Below, piece by piece: positions 35,009 to 44,312 of a stretch of 64,000 bases of DNA. The position numbers were made by a program, and so were the translations under genes. The notes beneath the pieces are model-generated. The model did no database searches and was not told the origin of the DNA. It saw only the letters and a list, made by a program, of their open reading frames with translations. The first letter of the stretch is position 1. Each line of letters begins with the position of its first letter. Location of the stretch: assembly GCA_029953615.1 (NCBI GenBank), contig CP124529.1:4986494-5050493 (forward strand). The letters run 5' to 3'. Source of the DNA: Pseudomonas putida (GTDB lineage: Bacteria; Pseudomonadota; Gammaproteobacteria; Pseudomonadales; Pseudomonadaceae).

Positions 35009-36579
35009 TGGAATGGCTAGCCGACCCCACGGCCTGGCTGGGCCTGCTGACGCTTATCGTCCTCGAGCTGGTGCTGGGCATCGACAACCTGGTGTTCATC
35101 GCCATCCTCGCCGACAAGCTGCCACCGCACCAGCGCGACCGCGCGCGGGTTATCGGCCTGAGCCTGGCGTTGATCATGCGCCTGGGCCTGTTGGCCAGTA
35201 TCTCGTGGATGGTCACCCTGACCGCGCCGTTGTTCGAGGTGTTCGACAAGAGCTTCTCGGGCCGTGACCTGATCATGCTGTTCGGTGGTGTTTTCCTGCT
35301 GTTCAAGGCGACCATGGAGTTGCATGAACGCCTGGAAGGCCATGTGACCCAGGCCAGTGGCACGGTGCGCCACGCTGCCTTCTGGCCGATCGTCGCGCAG
35401 ATCGTGGTGCTCGATGCGGTGTTCTCGCTGGACGCGGTGATCACTGCGGTAGGCATGGTCGAGCAGTTGTCGGTGATGATGATCGCGGTAATCTTCTCGA
35501 TCGGCATCATGATCGTTGCCAGCAAGCCGCTGACCCGCTTCGTCAACGCCCACCCCACGGTGATCATGCTGTGCCTGGGCTTCCTGATGATGATCGGCTT
35601 CAGCCTCACCGCCGAAGGCCTGGGCTTCCATATTCCCAAAGGCTACCTGTACGCGGCTATCGGCTTCTCGATCCTGATCGAGCTGTTCAACCAGTTGGCC
35701 CGTGCCCGTCGCAAGCGCAGCCTGCAGCAGCACCGGCCGCTGCGTGAGCGTACTGCGCATGCTGTGCTGCGCCTGCTGGGTGGCCGCCGGGTAGAGGCTG
35801 ACGAGGTGGGTGAGGAAATCGCCGACCTGGTCGAAGGCGGTGAGGAGCAGGTGCTGTTCGACCGCCGCGAGCGGGTGATGATCAGTGGGGTGTTGAACCT
35901 GGCCGAGCGGCCCATCCGCACGGTGATGACCGCCCGCGCCGAGGTCGATCTTGTCGACCTGGCGCAACCGGCCGACACCATTGCACAGGCCCTGGCCAAT
36001 TCACCGTACTCGCGCCTGCCATTGATCCGCGACGGCCGCGTGGACGAACCCCTGGGCTTCGTGCACAAGAAGGAATTGCTCAAGGAGTTGCTGTCGGGCA
36101 GCCAACCTGACCTGGAAGGCATGGCCCGGGTACCGCTTAACCTGCTGGAGAGCTTCAGTATCCTCAATGCGCTGGAGCAGATGCGAGCCCAGTCGACGCA
36201 CATTGCCTTCGTGGTCAACGAGTTCGGTGACTTCACCGGCCTGCTGACTATGACCGACATCCTCGAGTCGATTGCCGGCGAGTTGCCGGATGCCAGTGAG
36301 GTGGAAGGCCCGGGCATTGTCCAGGAAGGTGAAGGTTTTGTGGTCAGCGGTGCGTTGAACCTGAGCCATGTGCAGGCGCGTACCGGCTTCAGCGCCCGCG
36401 CCACCGAGGACTACCAGACCCTCGCGGGCCTGGTGATGAGCCTGCTCGACCGCCTGCCGATGGTCGGTGACCGCCTGGCCTGGAACGGCTGGACGCTGAC
36501 CGTGGAGGCGGTCGAGGAGCGGAGGGTGCGTCAGGTTCGGCTTACACCGAACGGCGACGTTGACGCAGCAGGTGCTTGA
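35008..36579 (+). CDS. TerC/CBS/CorC-domain membrane protein (YoaE/YegH type)
   Basis: The 523-residue protein has an N-terminal TerC domain with about seven helices and conserved acidic motifs in the membrane ([31 protein letters not shown]). A CBS pair follows at about 300-420 ([41 protein letters not shown]), then a CorC/HlyC transporter-associated domain. TerC proteins act in metal ion handling, often Mn2+ efflux, and CBS pairs can bind nucleotides. The start overlaps the stop of a Pro/Arg-rich upstream peptide. The 3' end overlaps rarD by 38 bases on the other strand. Confidence 0.9.
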   Translation: MEWLADPTAWLGLLTLIVLELVLGIDNLVFIAILADKLPPHQRDRARVIGLSLALIMRLGLLASISWMVTLTAPLFEVFDKSFSGRDLIMLFGGVFLLFKATMELHERLEGHVTQASGTVRHAAFWPIVAQIVVLDAVFSLDAVITAVGMVEQLSVMMIAVIFSIGIMIVASKPLTRFVNAHPTVIMLCLGFLMMIGFSLTAEGLGFHIPKGYLYAAIGFSILIELFNQLARARRKRSLQQHRPLRERTAHAVLRLLGGRRVEADEVGEEIADLVEGGEEQVLFDRRERVMISGVLNLAERPIRTVMTARAEVDLVDLAQPADTIAQALANSPYSRLPLIRDGRVDEPLGFVHKKELLKELLSGSQPDLEGMARVPLNLLESFSILNALEQMRAQSTHIAFVVNEFGDFTGLLTMTDILESIAGELPDASEVEGPGIVQEGEGFVVSGALNLSHVQARTGFSARATEDYQTLAGLVMSLLDRLPMVGDRLAWNGWTLTVEAVEERRVRQVRLTPNGDVDAAGA

Positions 36580-37429
36580 AACCCTCGATCACCAGCACCA
36601 GCACCGCGGCCCAGATCGGCAGGTAGGTCAGCCACTGATCCGGGCCGATGGTTTCGCCCAGCAGCAGCGCCACCCCCACCAGCAGCACCGGTTCAACGTA
36701 GCTGAGAAGGCCGAACAGGCTGAACGGCAGCAAGCGACTGGCCAGCACGTAGGCGATCAGGGCCGAGGCGCTGATCGCCCCGAGGATCGGGATCAGCGCA
36801 TACAGTGCGGGGTGTGCCTGCAGGTCGGCCGGGGAGAGCGGGCCCTGGATCACGAAGTACAACGCCCAGGGCAACAGCAGGCACATGTCGCACCACAGGC
36901 CACCCAGGTGGTCGGTGCGGCAGCGCTTGCGCAACACGAAGTAGATCGGGTAACCAATCGTCACCACCAGGGTTTCCCAGGCAAAGCTGCCATGCTGGTA
37001 CAGCTCGTGGCCCACGCCCAGCGCGGCGCAGGCCACGGCCACCTTCTGCAGGCGTGACAGGCGCTCGCCATACACCAGTCGGCCGGTCAGGACCATGGCC
37101 AGCGGCAGCAGGAAGTAGCCCATCGACACCTCCAGGCTGCGCCCGTGCAGGGGCGCCCAGAGAAACAGCCAAAGTTGCACGCCCATTAGCCACGAGGTGC
37201 CGACCATGCCCAGCAACAACAGCGGCGTGCGTTTTACCCGGGCGAGCAGTTCGCCCACCCGTTTCCAGTCTTTCGAGACAAGCATGAACAGGGTAAGGCA
37301 GGGCAGCGTCAACAGGGTGCGCCAGCCAAAGATCTCTTCGCCATCCAGCGGCTTGAGCAGAGAGGTATAGAAGTACATCACGGCGAACAGACAGGACGCC
37401 ATGACCGACGAAAGAATGCCTTTTGACAC
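36542..37429 (-). CDS. rarD: EamA-family transporter RarD
   Basis: The 295-residue protein has about ten hydrophobic helices in two EamA halves. The N-terminus [20 protein letters not shown] and the region [21 protein letters not shown] with ...[14 protein letters not shown] match the RarD subgroup of the drug/metabolite transporter superfamily. The start is GTG with GAGG six bases before it. It follows the CSS-EAL gene by 32 bp on the same strand, so the two may be co-transcribed. Substrate unknown. Its 3' end overlaps the TerC gene tail to tail. Confidence 0.85.
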   Translation of the reverse strand: MSKGILSSVMASCLFAVMYFYTSLLKPLDGEEIFGWRTLLTLPCLTLFMLVSKDWKRVGELLARVKRTPLLLLGMVGTSWLMGVQLWLFLWAPLHGRSLEVSMGYFLLPLAMVLTGRLVYGERLSRLQKVAVACAALGVGHELYQHGSFAWETLVVTIGYPIYFVLRKRCRTDHLGGLWCDMCLLLPWALYFVIQGPLSPADLQAHPALYALIPILGAISASALIAYVLASRLLPFSLFGLLSYVEPVLLVGVALLLGETIGPDQWLTYLPIWAAVLVLVIEGFKHLLRQRRRSV

Positions 37430-37461
37430 GAATGCCTCGAATAGGGAATTGAGCGGTTGGA

Positions 37462-39049
37462 TCAGCCGCGCATGATCTCAGGGGGCGCGGCTTGCGGCAA
37501 CCGCGAAGGAGCCGGGCGTGCCGCCAGTGCCTCGAGGAACCGGGCAGCCGGCATGGGCCTGGCGAACAGGTATCCCTGCTGGAAGTCCACCTCGTGTCGG
37601 GCCAGGTAGTCGCGCTGGGCTTCGGTTTCCACACCTTCGGCAACAATGCCCAGGCCCAGCTTGGCCGACAGCTCGATTATGGTCTCGAGGATGTGCACCG
37701 ACAGTGCGTCAGCACCGATCATGGCGACGAAGCTCTGGTCGATCTTCAGGTAGTCGACCTTGAACTGGCGCAGGTAATTGAGGCTTGACTGGCCGGTGCC
37801 GAAGTCGTCGAGGGCGATTTTCACACCCATGGCGTCGAGCTTCTCGAACAGTTCCAGGGCCACCGGCGTGGCCTCGATCAGCTTGCGCTCGGTCAGCTCC
37901 AGGGTCAGCACCACCCGGCCAGGCGGGAAGTGCTGGAGGAACGTGCGGCAGTCGTCCAGCAGGTTGAAGTCGCGGCAGTGGTCGGCAGTGATGTTGATGC
38001 CGATATGGAAGCCGTCCTCCAGCAGCCCGGCATAGGGCGCCAGGTTCTGCGCGGTGTGCATCATCAGCGCGCGGGTCATGGCGACGATCTGCCCGCTGTG
38101 TTCGGCGTAGGGAATGAACAGGTCGGGCCGCACCAGGCCCTCGCGCGGGTGGTTCCAGCGCATCAGCACTTCGGCGCCGGCCCAGCGGTAATCGCCTTTG
38201 CGCACCACCGGCTGGAAATACGGCAGGAATTCGTCGGCCTCCAGGGCCCGTTGCAGTTCGGCGCGTGGTGAGGTGGCGCGCCGAATTTGCCAGCGGCATG
38301 CCAGGCCGGCGACCGCGCCCAGTAACAGCAGCAAGCCGAACAGCGCAGGGTAGTGGCTGCGCCACAGCTGGCCCTGCTTGTCGGCGCCATAACCGCCATG
38401 CACGCTGAACGGGTAGCGCGTCGAGCCCAGCAGCACATTCGCGCTGGCCGCGGCAGGTGGCACACCCTTGTGCACGATACCTTCCTTGGCCCAGCCAGGC
38501 ATTGCCCACGCGAATTTGCAGGTCTTCATCGGGGCCGATCAGACGCAGCGCCGTCAGCAGGTGGTCACCATCCACCGTGCTGATCGCACCACGGTCGCCG
38601 TCGCTGGTCCGGTACACCAGCAGCGGGTGGCTCGGGGTGACCGAGTTGCCGTCCATCAGCCACAGCTTGCCGTCGGTGTAGTCGCCGGGTTCGACCGGCT
38701 CTTCGAAGGCGCCGAACAGCGAAGAACAATAAAGGTTGTTGTGCGCGAACAGGTTGGTCGAACGCACGAAGGCGTTGCGCGTGACCTGGGCGCGCAGCGT
38801 GAGCTGGGCCTGGTCGCAGGGGCTGCCGGCAAGCGGCAGCAGGTCATTGGCAGCGCTGGAGAGGTTGTCGAGAATGCGCTCGACGTGCTCCACCACCTGG
38901 CGCGCAGTGGCCTGGCTGCTGGCTTGCATTTCGCGTTCGATCTGCCAGTTCATCACGACCAGGCCACACGCTACCGGCAGCACGCCGACAACCCAGGGCA
39001 ACAGGGTGCGCCAGCCCAGGCCGGCGCGGCGTTTGACGGTAAGGGGCAT
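37462..39049 (-). pseudogene. CSS-motif EAL phosphodiesterase, frameshifted
   Basis: The gene encodes a membrane c-di-GMP phosphodiesterase of about 528 residues. The N-terminal part has a TM helix (LPWVVGVLPVACGLVVM) and the periplasmic CSS domain with its paired cysteines (GSPCDQ and LYCSSLFG), a redox-sensing design as in PdeC. The frame breaks at about 38480-38493 after RVGNAWLG. The next frame continues KEGIVHKGVPPA, TM2, then the EAL domain with EVLMRWNHP (the family EVLxR motif), NITADH, ELTERK, DDFGTG, KIDQSF and EGVET. One extra base in GGGCCAAGGAAGG explains the break. The catalytic residues look intact apart from the shift. Confidence 0.82.
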
Positions 39050-39345
39050 GCTGACCTGTCCATGGAAGGATTACGAGAGGATAGCCGCTGGCCGGGACCT
39101 GCGAGCAACTAAAACGCGACAAACCATTTTACGCACTGTAGAATCGATTTACGAATACAACAATAAGGTCCTTCGATGCCGAAGGATCAAGCCCGCCGAG
39201 AATGGGTCCATATGACATACCACGGGTTCAAGCTAATCATAGGTGACTTCCTCGCCCGCAGCGTGCGGGGTATCCCGTGCTCACCGCCGTTTCCGTCCCA
39301 CATCCCACGCAATCAATAATTTTCGCTGCAGATGAGGACACGAAC

Positions 39346-40422
39346 ATGGCTGATATTTTCGACAATCCGATGGGCCTGATGGGCTTTGAATTCATCGAAC
39401 TGGCTTCGCCGACGCCTGGCGTACTCGAGCCGGTATTCCAGATGCTGGGCTTCACCAAGGTGGCTACCCACCGTTCCAAGGATGTGCACCTGTATCGCCA
39501 GGGTGATATCAACCTGATCCTGAACAACGAACCCAAGAGCATTGCCTCGTACTTCGCCGCCGAACACGGCCCGTCGGTATGCGGCATGGCGTTCCGCGTG
39601 CGCAACGCCCATGAGGCCTATGCCCGCGCTTTGGAGCTGGGCGCCCAGCCGGTGGAAATCGAAACCGGCCCGATGGAGCTGCGCCTGCCGGCGATCAAGG
39701 GTATCGGCGGTGCGCCGCTGTACCTCATCGACCGTTTCGAAGAGGGCAGCTCGATCTACGATATCGACTTCAAGTTCATCGAGGGTGTGGACCGCAACCC
39801 GGTGGGTGCCGGCCTGAAGATCATCGACCATCTTACCCACAACGTCTATCGCGGACGCATGTCGTACTGGGCCGGCTTCTACGAGAAGCTGTTCAACTTC
39901 CGCGAAATCCGCTACTTCGACATCAAGGGTGAGTACACCGGCCTGACTTCGCGGGCCATGACCGCACCGGATGGCATGATCCGCATCCCGCTGAACGAAG
40001 AGTCCTCCAAGGGCTCCGGGCAGATCGAAGAGTTCCTGATGCAGTTCAACGGCGAAGGCATCCAGCACGTGGCCTTCCTGACCGATGACCTGCTCAAGAC
40101 CTGGGACGCCCTCAAGGGCTTCGGCATGCGCTTCATGACTGCACCGCCGCAAACCTATTACGAAATGCTCGAAGAGCGCCTGCCAGGTCACGGCGAGCCG
40201 GTAGACCAGCTGCAAGCACGTGGCATCCTGCTCGATGGTGCCTCGCAGCCGGACGACAAGCGCCTGCTGTTGCAGATTTTCTCCGAAACCCTGCTGGGCC
40301 CGGTGTTCTTCGAGTTCATTCAGCGCAAGGGTGATGACGGCTTTGGCGAGGGCAACTTCAAGGCCTTGTTCGAATCCATCGAGCGTGACCAGGTGCGTCG
40401 AGGCGTGCTGAGCACCGACTGA
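39346..40422 (+). CDS. hpd: 4-Hydroxyphenylpyruvate dioxygenase
   Basis: The 358-residue cytoplasmic Fe(II) enzyme turns 4-hydroxyphenylpyruvate into homogentisate in tyrosine breakdown. The ligands of the P. fluorescens enzyme are all found: His162 in IIDHLTH, His241 in IQHVAFL and Glu323 in FFEFIQRK (numbered from this Met). The ATG is preceded by GATGAGGA; an earlier in-frame start at 39277 is less likely. The 296-bp gap before it is AT-rich near 39115-39170 and contains a six-pair hairpin at 39255-39269; promoter and regulator are not identifiable. A CSS sensor gene is convergent downstream. Confidence 0.95.
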   Translation: MADIFDNPMGLMGFEFIELASPTPGVLEPVFQMLGFTKVATHRSKDVHLYRQGDINLILNNEPKSIASYFAAEHGPSVCGMAFRVRNAHEAYARALELGAQPVEIETGPMELRLPAIKGIGGAPLYLIDRFEEGSSIYDIDFKFIEGVDRNPVGAGLKIIDHLTHNVYRGRMSYWAGFYEKLFNFREIRYFDIKGEYTGLTSRAMTAPDGMIRIPLNEESSKGSGQIEEFLMQFNGEGIQHVAFLTDDLLKTWDALKGFGMRFMTAPPQTYYEMLEERLPGHGEPVDQLQARGILLDGASQPDDKRLLLQIFSETLLGPVFFEFIQRKGDDGFGEGNFKALFESIERDQVRRGVLSTD

Positions 40423-40445
40423 CTCCCCTTGGAGTACCGCCGCTG

Positions 40446-41252
40446 TCATGCATGGGTGGCGGCGGTACCACGCCGGTTGGCCCGCGCCCTGAACAGGGTC
40501 AGATAGACAATCGAGCCCGTCACGATGCCCACCAGCATCAGCGAAGGCAGGATTTGCAGCATCGACTGGCGGGCCTCGCGTGCGGTATAGCCGTGGCCGT
40601 AGCCACCCTTGACCTGATATCCATATTTGGCCGAAAGCGCACTTTCAGGGAATTCGGACTGGGAGGGCGGTTGCCGGTCGCGGCTGTCCCCGTGGCTCCA
40701 GATGTACCGCTCGCCAAACTCCAGCAGCAGCGTGAAGCCGTCCTGGAACCCGTCCAGTTCGTTGCGCAGTTGCATGGCATAAGCGGTCACTATGACGCCG
40801 TTATCGTTGCTACCCAGGTAAAAGTTGACCAGCAATTCGCTGGCCTCAGCCCCTGAGTCATAGGCCAGTTCGACCTGGCGACCGGACGCGGCAAAGGACG
40901 ACAACTCAGCCAGTGAATCCGATGTGGTGCTGCAATAGGCCTGGTTGCCCTGGATCAGGGTCAACGAGCGCACCAAGGAGCGGCTGGCCACCTGGTCCAG
41001 CAACGTGCCGATGACGTTATCGCAAGGTCTGCCCGTGAAGGGCAGGGCCTGAAGCGCGGTTTCGTGCAAGCGGTTCAGCGCCTGATCAACACTGTAAACT
41101 GCCTCCTGGACCGAAATTTTCGCGTTTTCCGCGAGTTTCGCTTCCAGCTGGAAAACCATTACCAGCAACCCGGAAATCACAGGCACCAGGCCCAGGGCGA
41201 TGAGCAGCAGCAGTTCCAGCAAGCTGCGCCCGGCATGCATGATTTTAGACAT
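40446..41252 (-). CDS. Stand-alone CSS-motif periplasmic sensor protein
   Basis: The 268-residue protein has TM1 (LLELLLLIALGLVPVISGLL), a periplasmic domain with the paired cysteines of the CSS family (TGRPCDN and AYCSTTSDS) and TM2 (ILPSLMLVGIVTGSIVYLTL). It ends about 15 residues later without an EAL domain. The same periplasmic fold is found on the phosphodiesterase at 37462-39049, so this may be a split or truncated relative. It could pair with a separate EAL protein or have lost its effector. CSS domains respond to redox state through the cysteine pair. It is convergent with hpd, 23 bp apart. Confidence 0.75.
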   Translation of the reverse strand: MSKIMHAGRSLLELLLLIALGLVPVISGLLVMVFQLEAKLAENAKISVQEAVYSVDQALNRLHETALQALPFTGRPCDNVIGTLLDQVASRSLVRSLTLIQGNQAYCSTTSDSLAELSSFAASGRQVELAYDSGAEASELLVNFYLGSNDNGVIVTAYAMQLRNELDGFQDGFTLLLEFGERYIWSHGDSRDRQPPSQSEFPESALSAKYGYQVKGGYGHGYTAREARQSMLQILPSLMLVGIVTGSIVYLTLFRARANRRGTAATHA

Positions 41253-41385
41253 AGGCCAATTGCTCTCCGGTCCGAAACTGTTCGTGGTGAACAGTTGAAC
41301 GGTGAGCCTATGTATTCAATGACCGGCCGGCTGTAGGCCGGATGCAGTGCGCATTATGGGAAAGCCGGAAGCCCGGGGTAGGCCG

Positions 41386-42072
41386 CTAACAGCCCTTGAG
41401 TTTCGCGAGCACTTTCTCGGCCAGCAATGCTGTGGAGGCAGGGTTCTGCCCGGTGATCAGCCGACCATCGACAACCACGTACGGCTGCCACGGGTCATCA
41501 TGCTTGCCGTAGTTGCCGCCGCGGGCGCCCAGCTCGTTTTCAGTGAGAAAAGGGACCACCTTGTCCAGTTCGGCCAGTTTTTCCTCGGTGTTGGAAAAAC
41601 CGGTCACCTGACGGTCCTTCAGCAACAGGCTGTTGTCGCTAAGCTTGATGTTCAGCAGGCCGACAACGCCATGGCAGACTGCTGCGACAATACCCTTGTT
41701 CTCGTAGACCCGGCGCGCCAGCTCTTGCAGCGGCTGATTGTCGGCAAAGTCATACATTACCCCATGCCCGCCGGTGTAGTAGATGACGCAGTATTCTTCG
41801 GCCTTCACCTGGCCAGGGCTCAAGGTGTTGCCCAGGCGGCTCATGAAGCGCTTGTCGTCATACCACTGCCAGTCCAGGTCAGGGGCCATTTGCAGGCTGT
41901 GCGGGTCGACAGGTACGTAGCCGCCCAACGGGCTGACATAATCGACTGTATAGCCGGCCTTTTCGACTTTTTCGACAAAGTGCACGGCTTCTCCAAGCCA
42001 CAAACCGGTCGCCCGCTTGAGGGTCGGGTACTTGGCTGTATTGGTCAGCACCACCAGCATTTTCTTGCTCAT
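41386..42072 (-). CDS. DJ-1/PfpI (type 1 glutamine amidotransferase-like) protein
   Basis: The 228-residue cytoplasmic protein has the DJ-1/PfpI nucleophile elbow with catalytic Cys in AAVCHGVVGLL. GGHGVMYDF is the oxyanion-side motif and RGGNYGKHDDPW the region next to it. The layout is closest to Hsp31/YhbO-like or stress-linked members, which include glyoxalase III and protein deglycase activities, so the reaction is not certain. The ATG at 42072 is chosen because the protein then begins MSKKMLVVLTNT; the frame runs further upstream. It is divergent from the hybrid kinase at 42249. Confidence 0.85.
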   Translation of the reverse strand: MSKKMLVVLTNTAKYPTLKRATGLWLGEAVHFVEKVEKAGYTVDYVSPLGGYVPVDPHSLQMAPDLDWQWYDDKRFMSRLGNTLSPGQVKAEEYCVIYYTGGHGVMYDFADNQPLQELARRVYENKGIVAAVCHGVVGLLNIKLSDNSLLLKDRQVTGFSNTEEKLAELDKVVPFLTENELGARGGNYGKHDDPWQPYVVVDGRLITGQNPASTALLAEKVLAKLKGC

Positions 42073-42248
42073 GACCACGCTCCCGTCGCAACCTGAAAGG
42101 GCCGTTGCTCCCTGGCCCGAGGGAAAACCTAATGAGCATAGCTGCCAGGGGCGAGGACGCCATAATTGCGTGGCGTGTGTTGTGCTAACGTGAACCACAT
42201 CCATGGGGGCGCCCGTACGCGTTCCTGAACCATTCTGGAGTCACGATA

Positions 42249-44306
42249 GTGGTCGTAAACGGTACGCCGCAGGAGCAGGTCATCCAGCAACCGCCTGTGT
42301 TGGAGCCGATCGACCGAATGGGCGAACGGATTGCACGGTTCGACTGGGGGCGTACATCGCTCGGGCCATTGCCGCGCTGGCCGGCCTCGTTACGCATTGC
42401 CGTCGATATCATGCTCTTGTCACCGTTCCCGTGTGCCGTGGTGTGGGGGCCGGACCTCAGCGTGGTGCACAATGATGGCTACCGGACGTTGCGGCCCATT
42501 GCCCCGGACGGGTTGGGCAAGGCCTTCGATACGCTGTGGAGCGATGTCTGGCCGGCGATGGGGCCTTGGGTGTTCAAGGCGCTTGAAGGGCACTCGAGTT
42601 TTGTCGAGGACCCATCACTGCGTATCACCTGCGGCAAGGGCATGGAACCGTTGTGGTGTGCGTGCGGTTATGCGCCAATACGTGATGAGCTGGGCAGCGT
42701 GGCTGGCTTTCTGCACACGGTGATCGAGACCACCGCGAGCATTGAGGCGTACCACCATTGGCGCGAGCAGGCGCAAGGCTTCGAGCGACAGATCGAACAG
42801 CATGTGGCCGAGCGCGAGCAGTTCTGGCAATTGTCGCGTGATGCGATGATGACGGTTACTCCCGAGCTGAAGGTGCATGCCGCCAACCCCGCCTGGTACC
42901 GCATTCTGGGATGGACCGAGGAGCAGGTACGCGGCGCACCGGTACTGGAACTGGTGCATCCGGCGGATCGCGCCGAAGTGCAGGTGGCGGTATCCGGGTT
43001 CCTGCAGTACAGCAACACCGAGCAGTTGGAGACCCGCCTGCGTCATCGCGATGGCCATTACCACTGGTTCCGCTGGAGCGCGCGCTTCGATGGCAGCCTG
43101 CTGACTGCGGTCGGCCGCGACATCACCGAGGACCGTGAAGAGGCCGCTCGTCAATCCGAAGCCCTGATGCGCAACAACGAACGCCTGGAGATGGTTGGCC
43201 AGTTGGCCGGCGGCATGGGCCATGAAATGAACAACTTGCTGTCCGGGATCGGTGGCAGCCTCGAATTGCTGCAACGGCGCCTGCAGGAAGGACGACTGGA
43301 GCGGGTAGAGGCCTATGTCGCGGTGGCGCGCGACTCGGTACAGCGTGCCATGGAGCTGACCCATCGCTTGCTGGCGTTTTCCCGCTATCAACCATTGGCA
43401 CCCAAACCGCTGGATCTCAACCGTCAACTGAGGCTGATCGAACCACAGTTGCTGAGGACGCTAGGCCCCGAGATGCGCCTGGACTGGCAGCTGGATGTCA
43501 CGCCGTGGGCAGTGAACCTGGACGTACCCCAGCTGGAAAATGCCTTGATCAACCTGTGTACCAATGCCCGTGAAGCCTGCCTGGAGCGCGGTACTGTCAC
43601 TCTTCACAGCGTCAACAGCCGGCTGACGGCGTGGTTCCCGGATGAAAGCGGCCTGCCGCCAGGCGATTATGTGGCCTTGCATGTCGAGGATGATGGGCAC
43701 GGCATGTCGGCGCTGGACATTGCCAGGGCCTTTGAGCCGTTCTACACCACCAAACCTGTCGGGCGTGGGTCAGGGCTTGGCCTTTCAATGGTGTATGGCT
43801 TTGTCGGCCAGTCCGGTGGCTACGTGTGGATCGAGTCGACACAAGACCTGGGGACCAAGGTGTGCATGCTGTTCCCAAGGTGCCATGATCCGGTACCCGA
43901 GGAGCCCAAGCTGTTGCAGCGTTCACAGCGCATGGCCCGGGGCGAGCGGTTGTTGCTGGTCGATGACGAAATCGGATTGCGTACAGTCATGCGCGAGTAC
44001 CTGACCGAGTGTGGTTTCGATGTGACCGAGGTGGGCGACGCCAATAGTGCGCTGGAGCGCTTCCGTCATGGCGGCCCGTTCGACCTGGTGATCACTGACA
44101 TCGGTTTGCCGGGAGGTTTCAGTGGTCGCCAGGTGGCCAAGGCCATGCGCATGCAGCTGCCGCAGCAGAAGATTCTGTTCATCACCGGTTACGCTGATCA
44201 GTCGATCGAAGCGCAGTTGCTCGATCAGCCGGGCACGGCATTGATGAACAAGCCGTTCCCGCTGGCGGACCTTGCCGACCAGGCGTTACGCATGCTTGAG
44301 GCGTAA
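42249..44306 (+). CDS. Hybrid sensor histidine kinase, PAS and receiver domains
   Basis: The 685-residue soluble kinase starts at GTG with GGAG nine to ten bases upstream. Domains in order: an N-terminal GAF/PAS-like region (residues about 25-165, LSPFPCAVVWGPDLSVVHNDGYR), a PAS domain (195-300, ILGWTEEQV, HRDGHYHWFRW), and the phospho-acceptor box with His325 in GGMGHEMNNLLSGI. The ATPase (INLCTNAREA, DDGHGM, GRGSGLGLSMVYGF) and a C-terminal receiver (LLLVDDE, VITDIGLPGG, MNKPF) follow. No DNA-binding output is present. It is convergent with a second hybrid kinase (six-base gap). Confidence 0.9.
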   Translation: MVVNGTPQEQVIQQPPVLEPIDRMGERIARFDWGRTSLGPLPRWPASLRIAVDIMLLSPFPCAVVWGPDLSVVHNDGYRTLRPIAPDGLGKAFDTLWSDVWPAMGPWVFKALEGHSSFVEDPSLRITCGKGMEPLWCACGYAPIRDELGSVAGFLHTVIETTASIEAYHHWREQAQGFERQIEQHVAEREQFWQLSRDAMMTVTPELKVHAANPAWYRILGWTEEQVRGAPVLELVHPADRAEVQVAVSGFLQYSNTEQLETRLRHRDGHYHWFRWSARFDGSLLTAVGRDITEDREEAARQSEALMRNNERLEMVGQLAGGMGHEMNNLLSGIGGSLELLQRRLQEGRLERVEAYVAVARDSVQRAMELTHRLLAFSRYQPLAPKPLDLNRQLRLIEPQLLRTLGPEMRLDWQLDVTPWAVNLDVPQLENALINLCTNAREACLERGTVTLHSVNSRLTAWFPDESGLPPGDYVALHVEDDGHGMSALDIARAFEPFYTTKPVGRGSGLGLSMVYGFVGQSGGYVWIESTQDLGTKVCMLFPRCHDPVPEEPKLLQRSQRMARGERLLLVDDEIGLRTVMREYLTECGFDVTEVGDANSALERFRHGGPFDLVITDIGLPGGFSGRQVAKAMRMQLPQQKILFITGYADQSIEAQLLDQPGTALMNKPFPLADLADQALRMLEA

Positions 44307-44312
44307 TGCGTT

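Noticed and set aside
39255..39269. Six-pair hairpin CCCGCA-GCG-TGCGGG upstream of hpd
   Set aside because: No T-run and a very tight loop; not enough to call a terminator or operator.
39175..39321. 48-codon frame upstream of hpd
   Set aside because: No good Shine-Dalgarno and no recognisable features; it ends just before the hpd ribosome site, so chance is likely.
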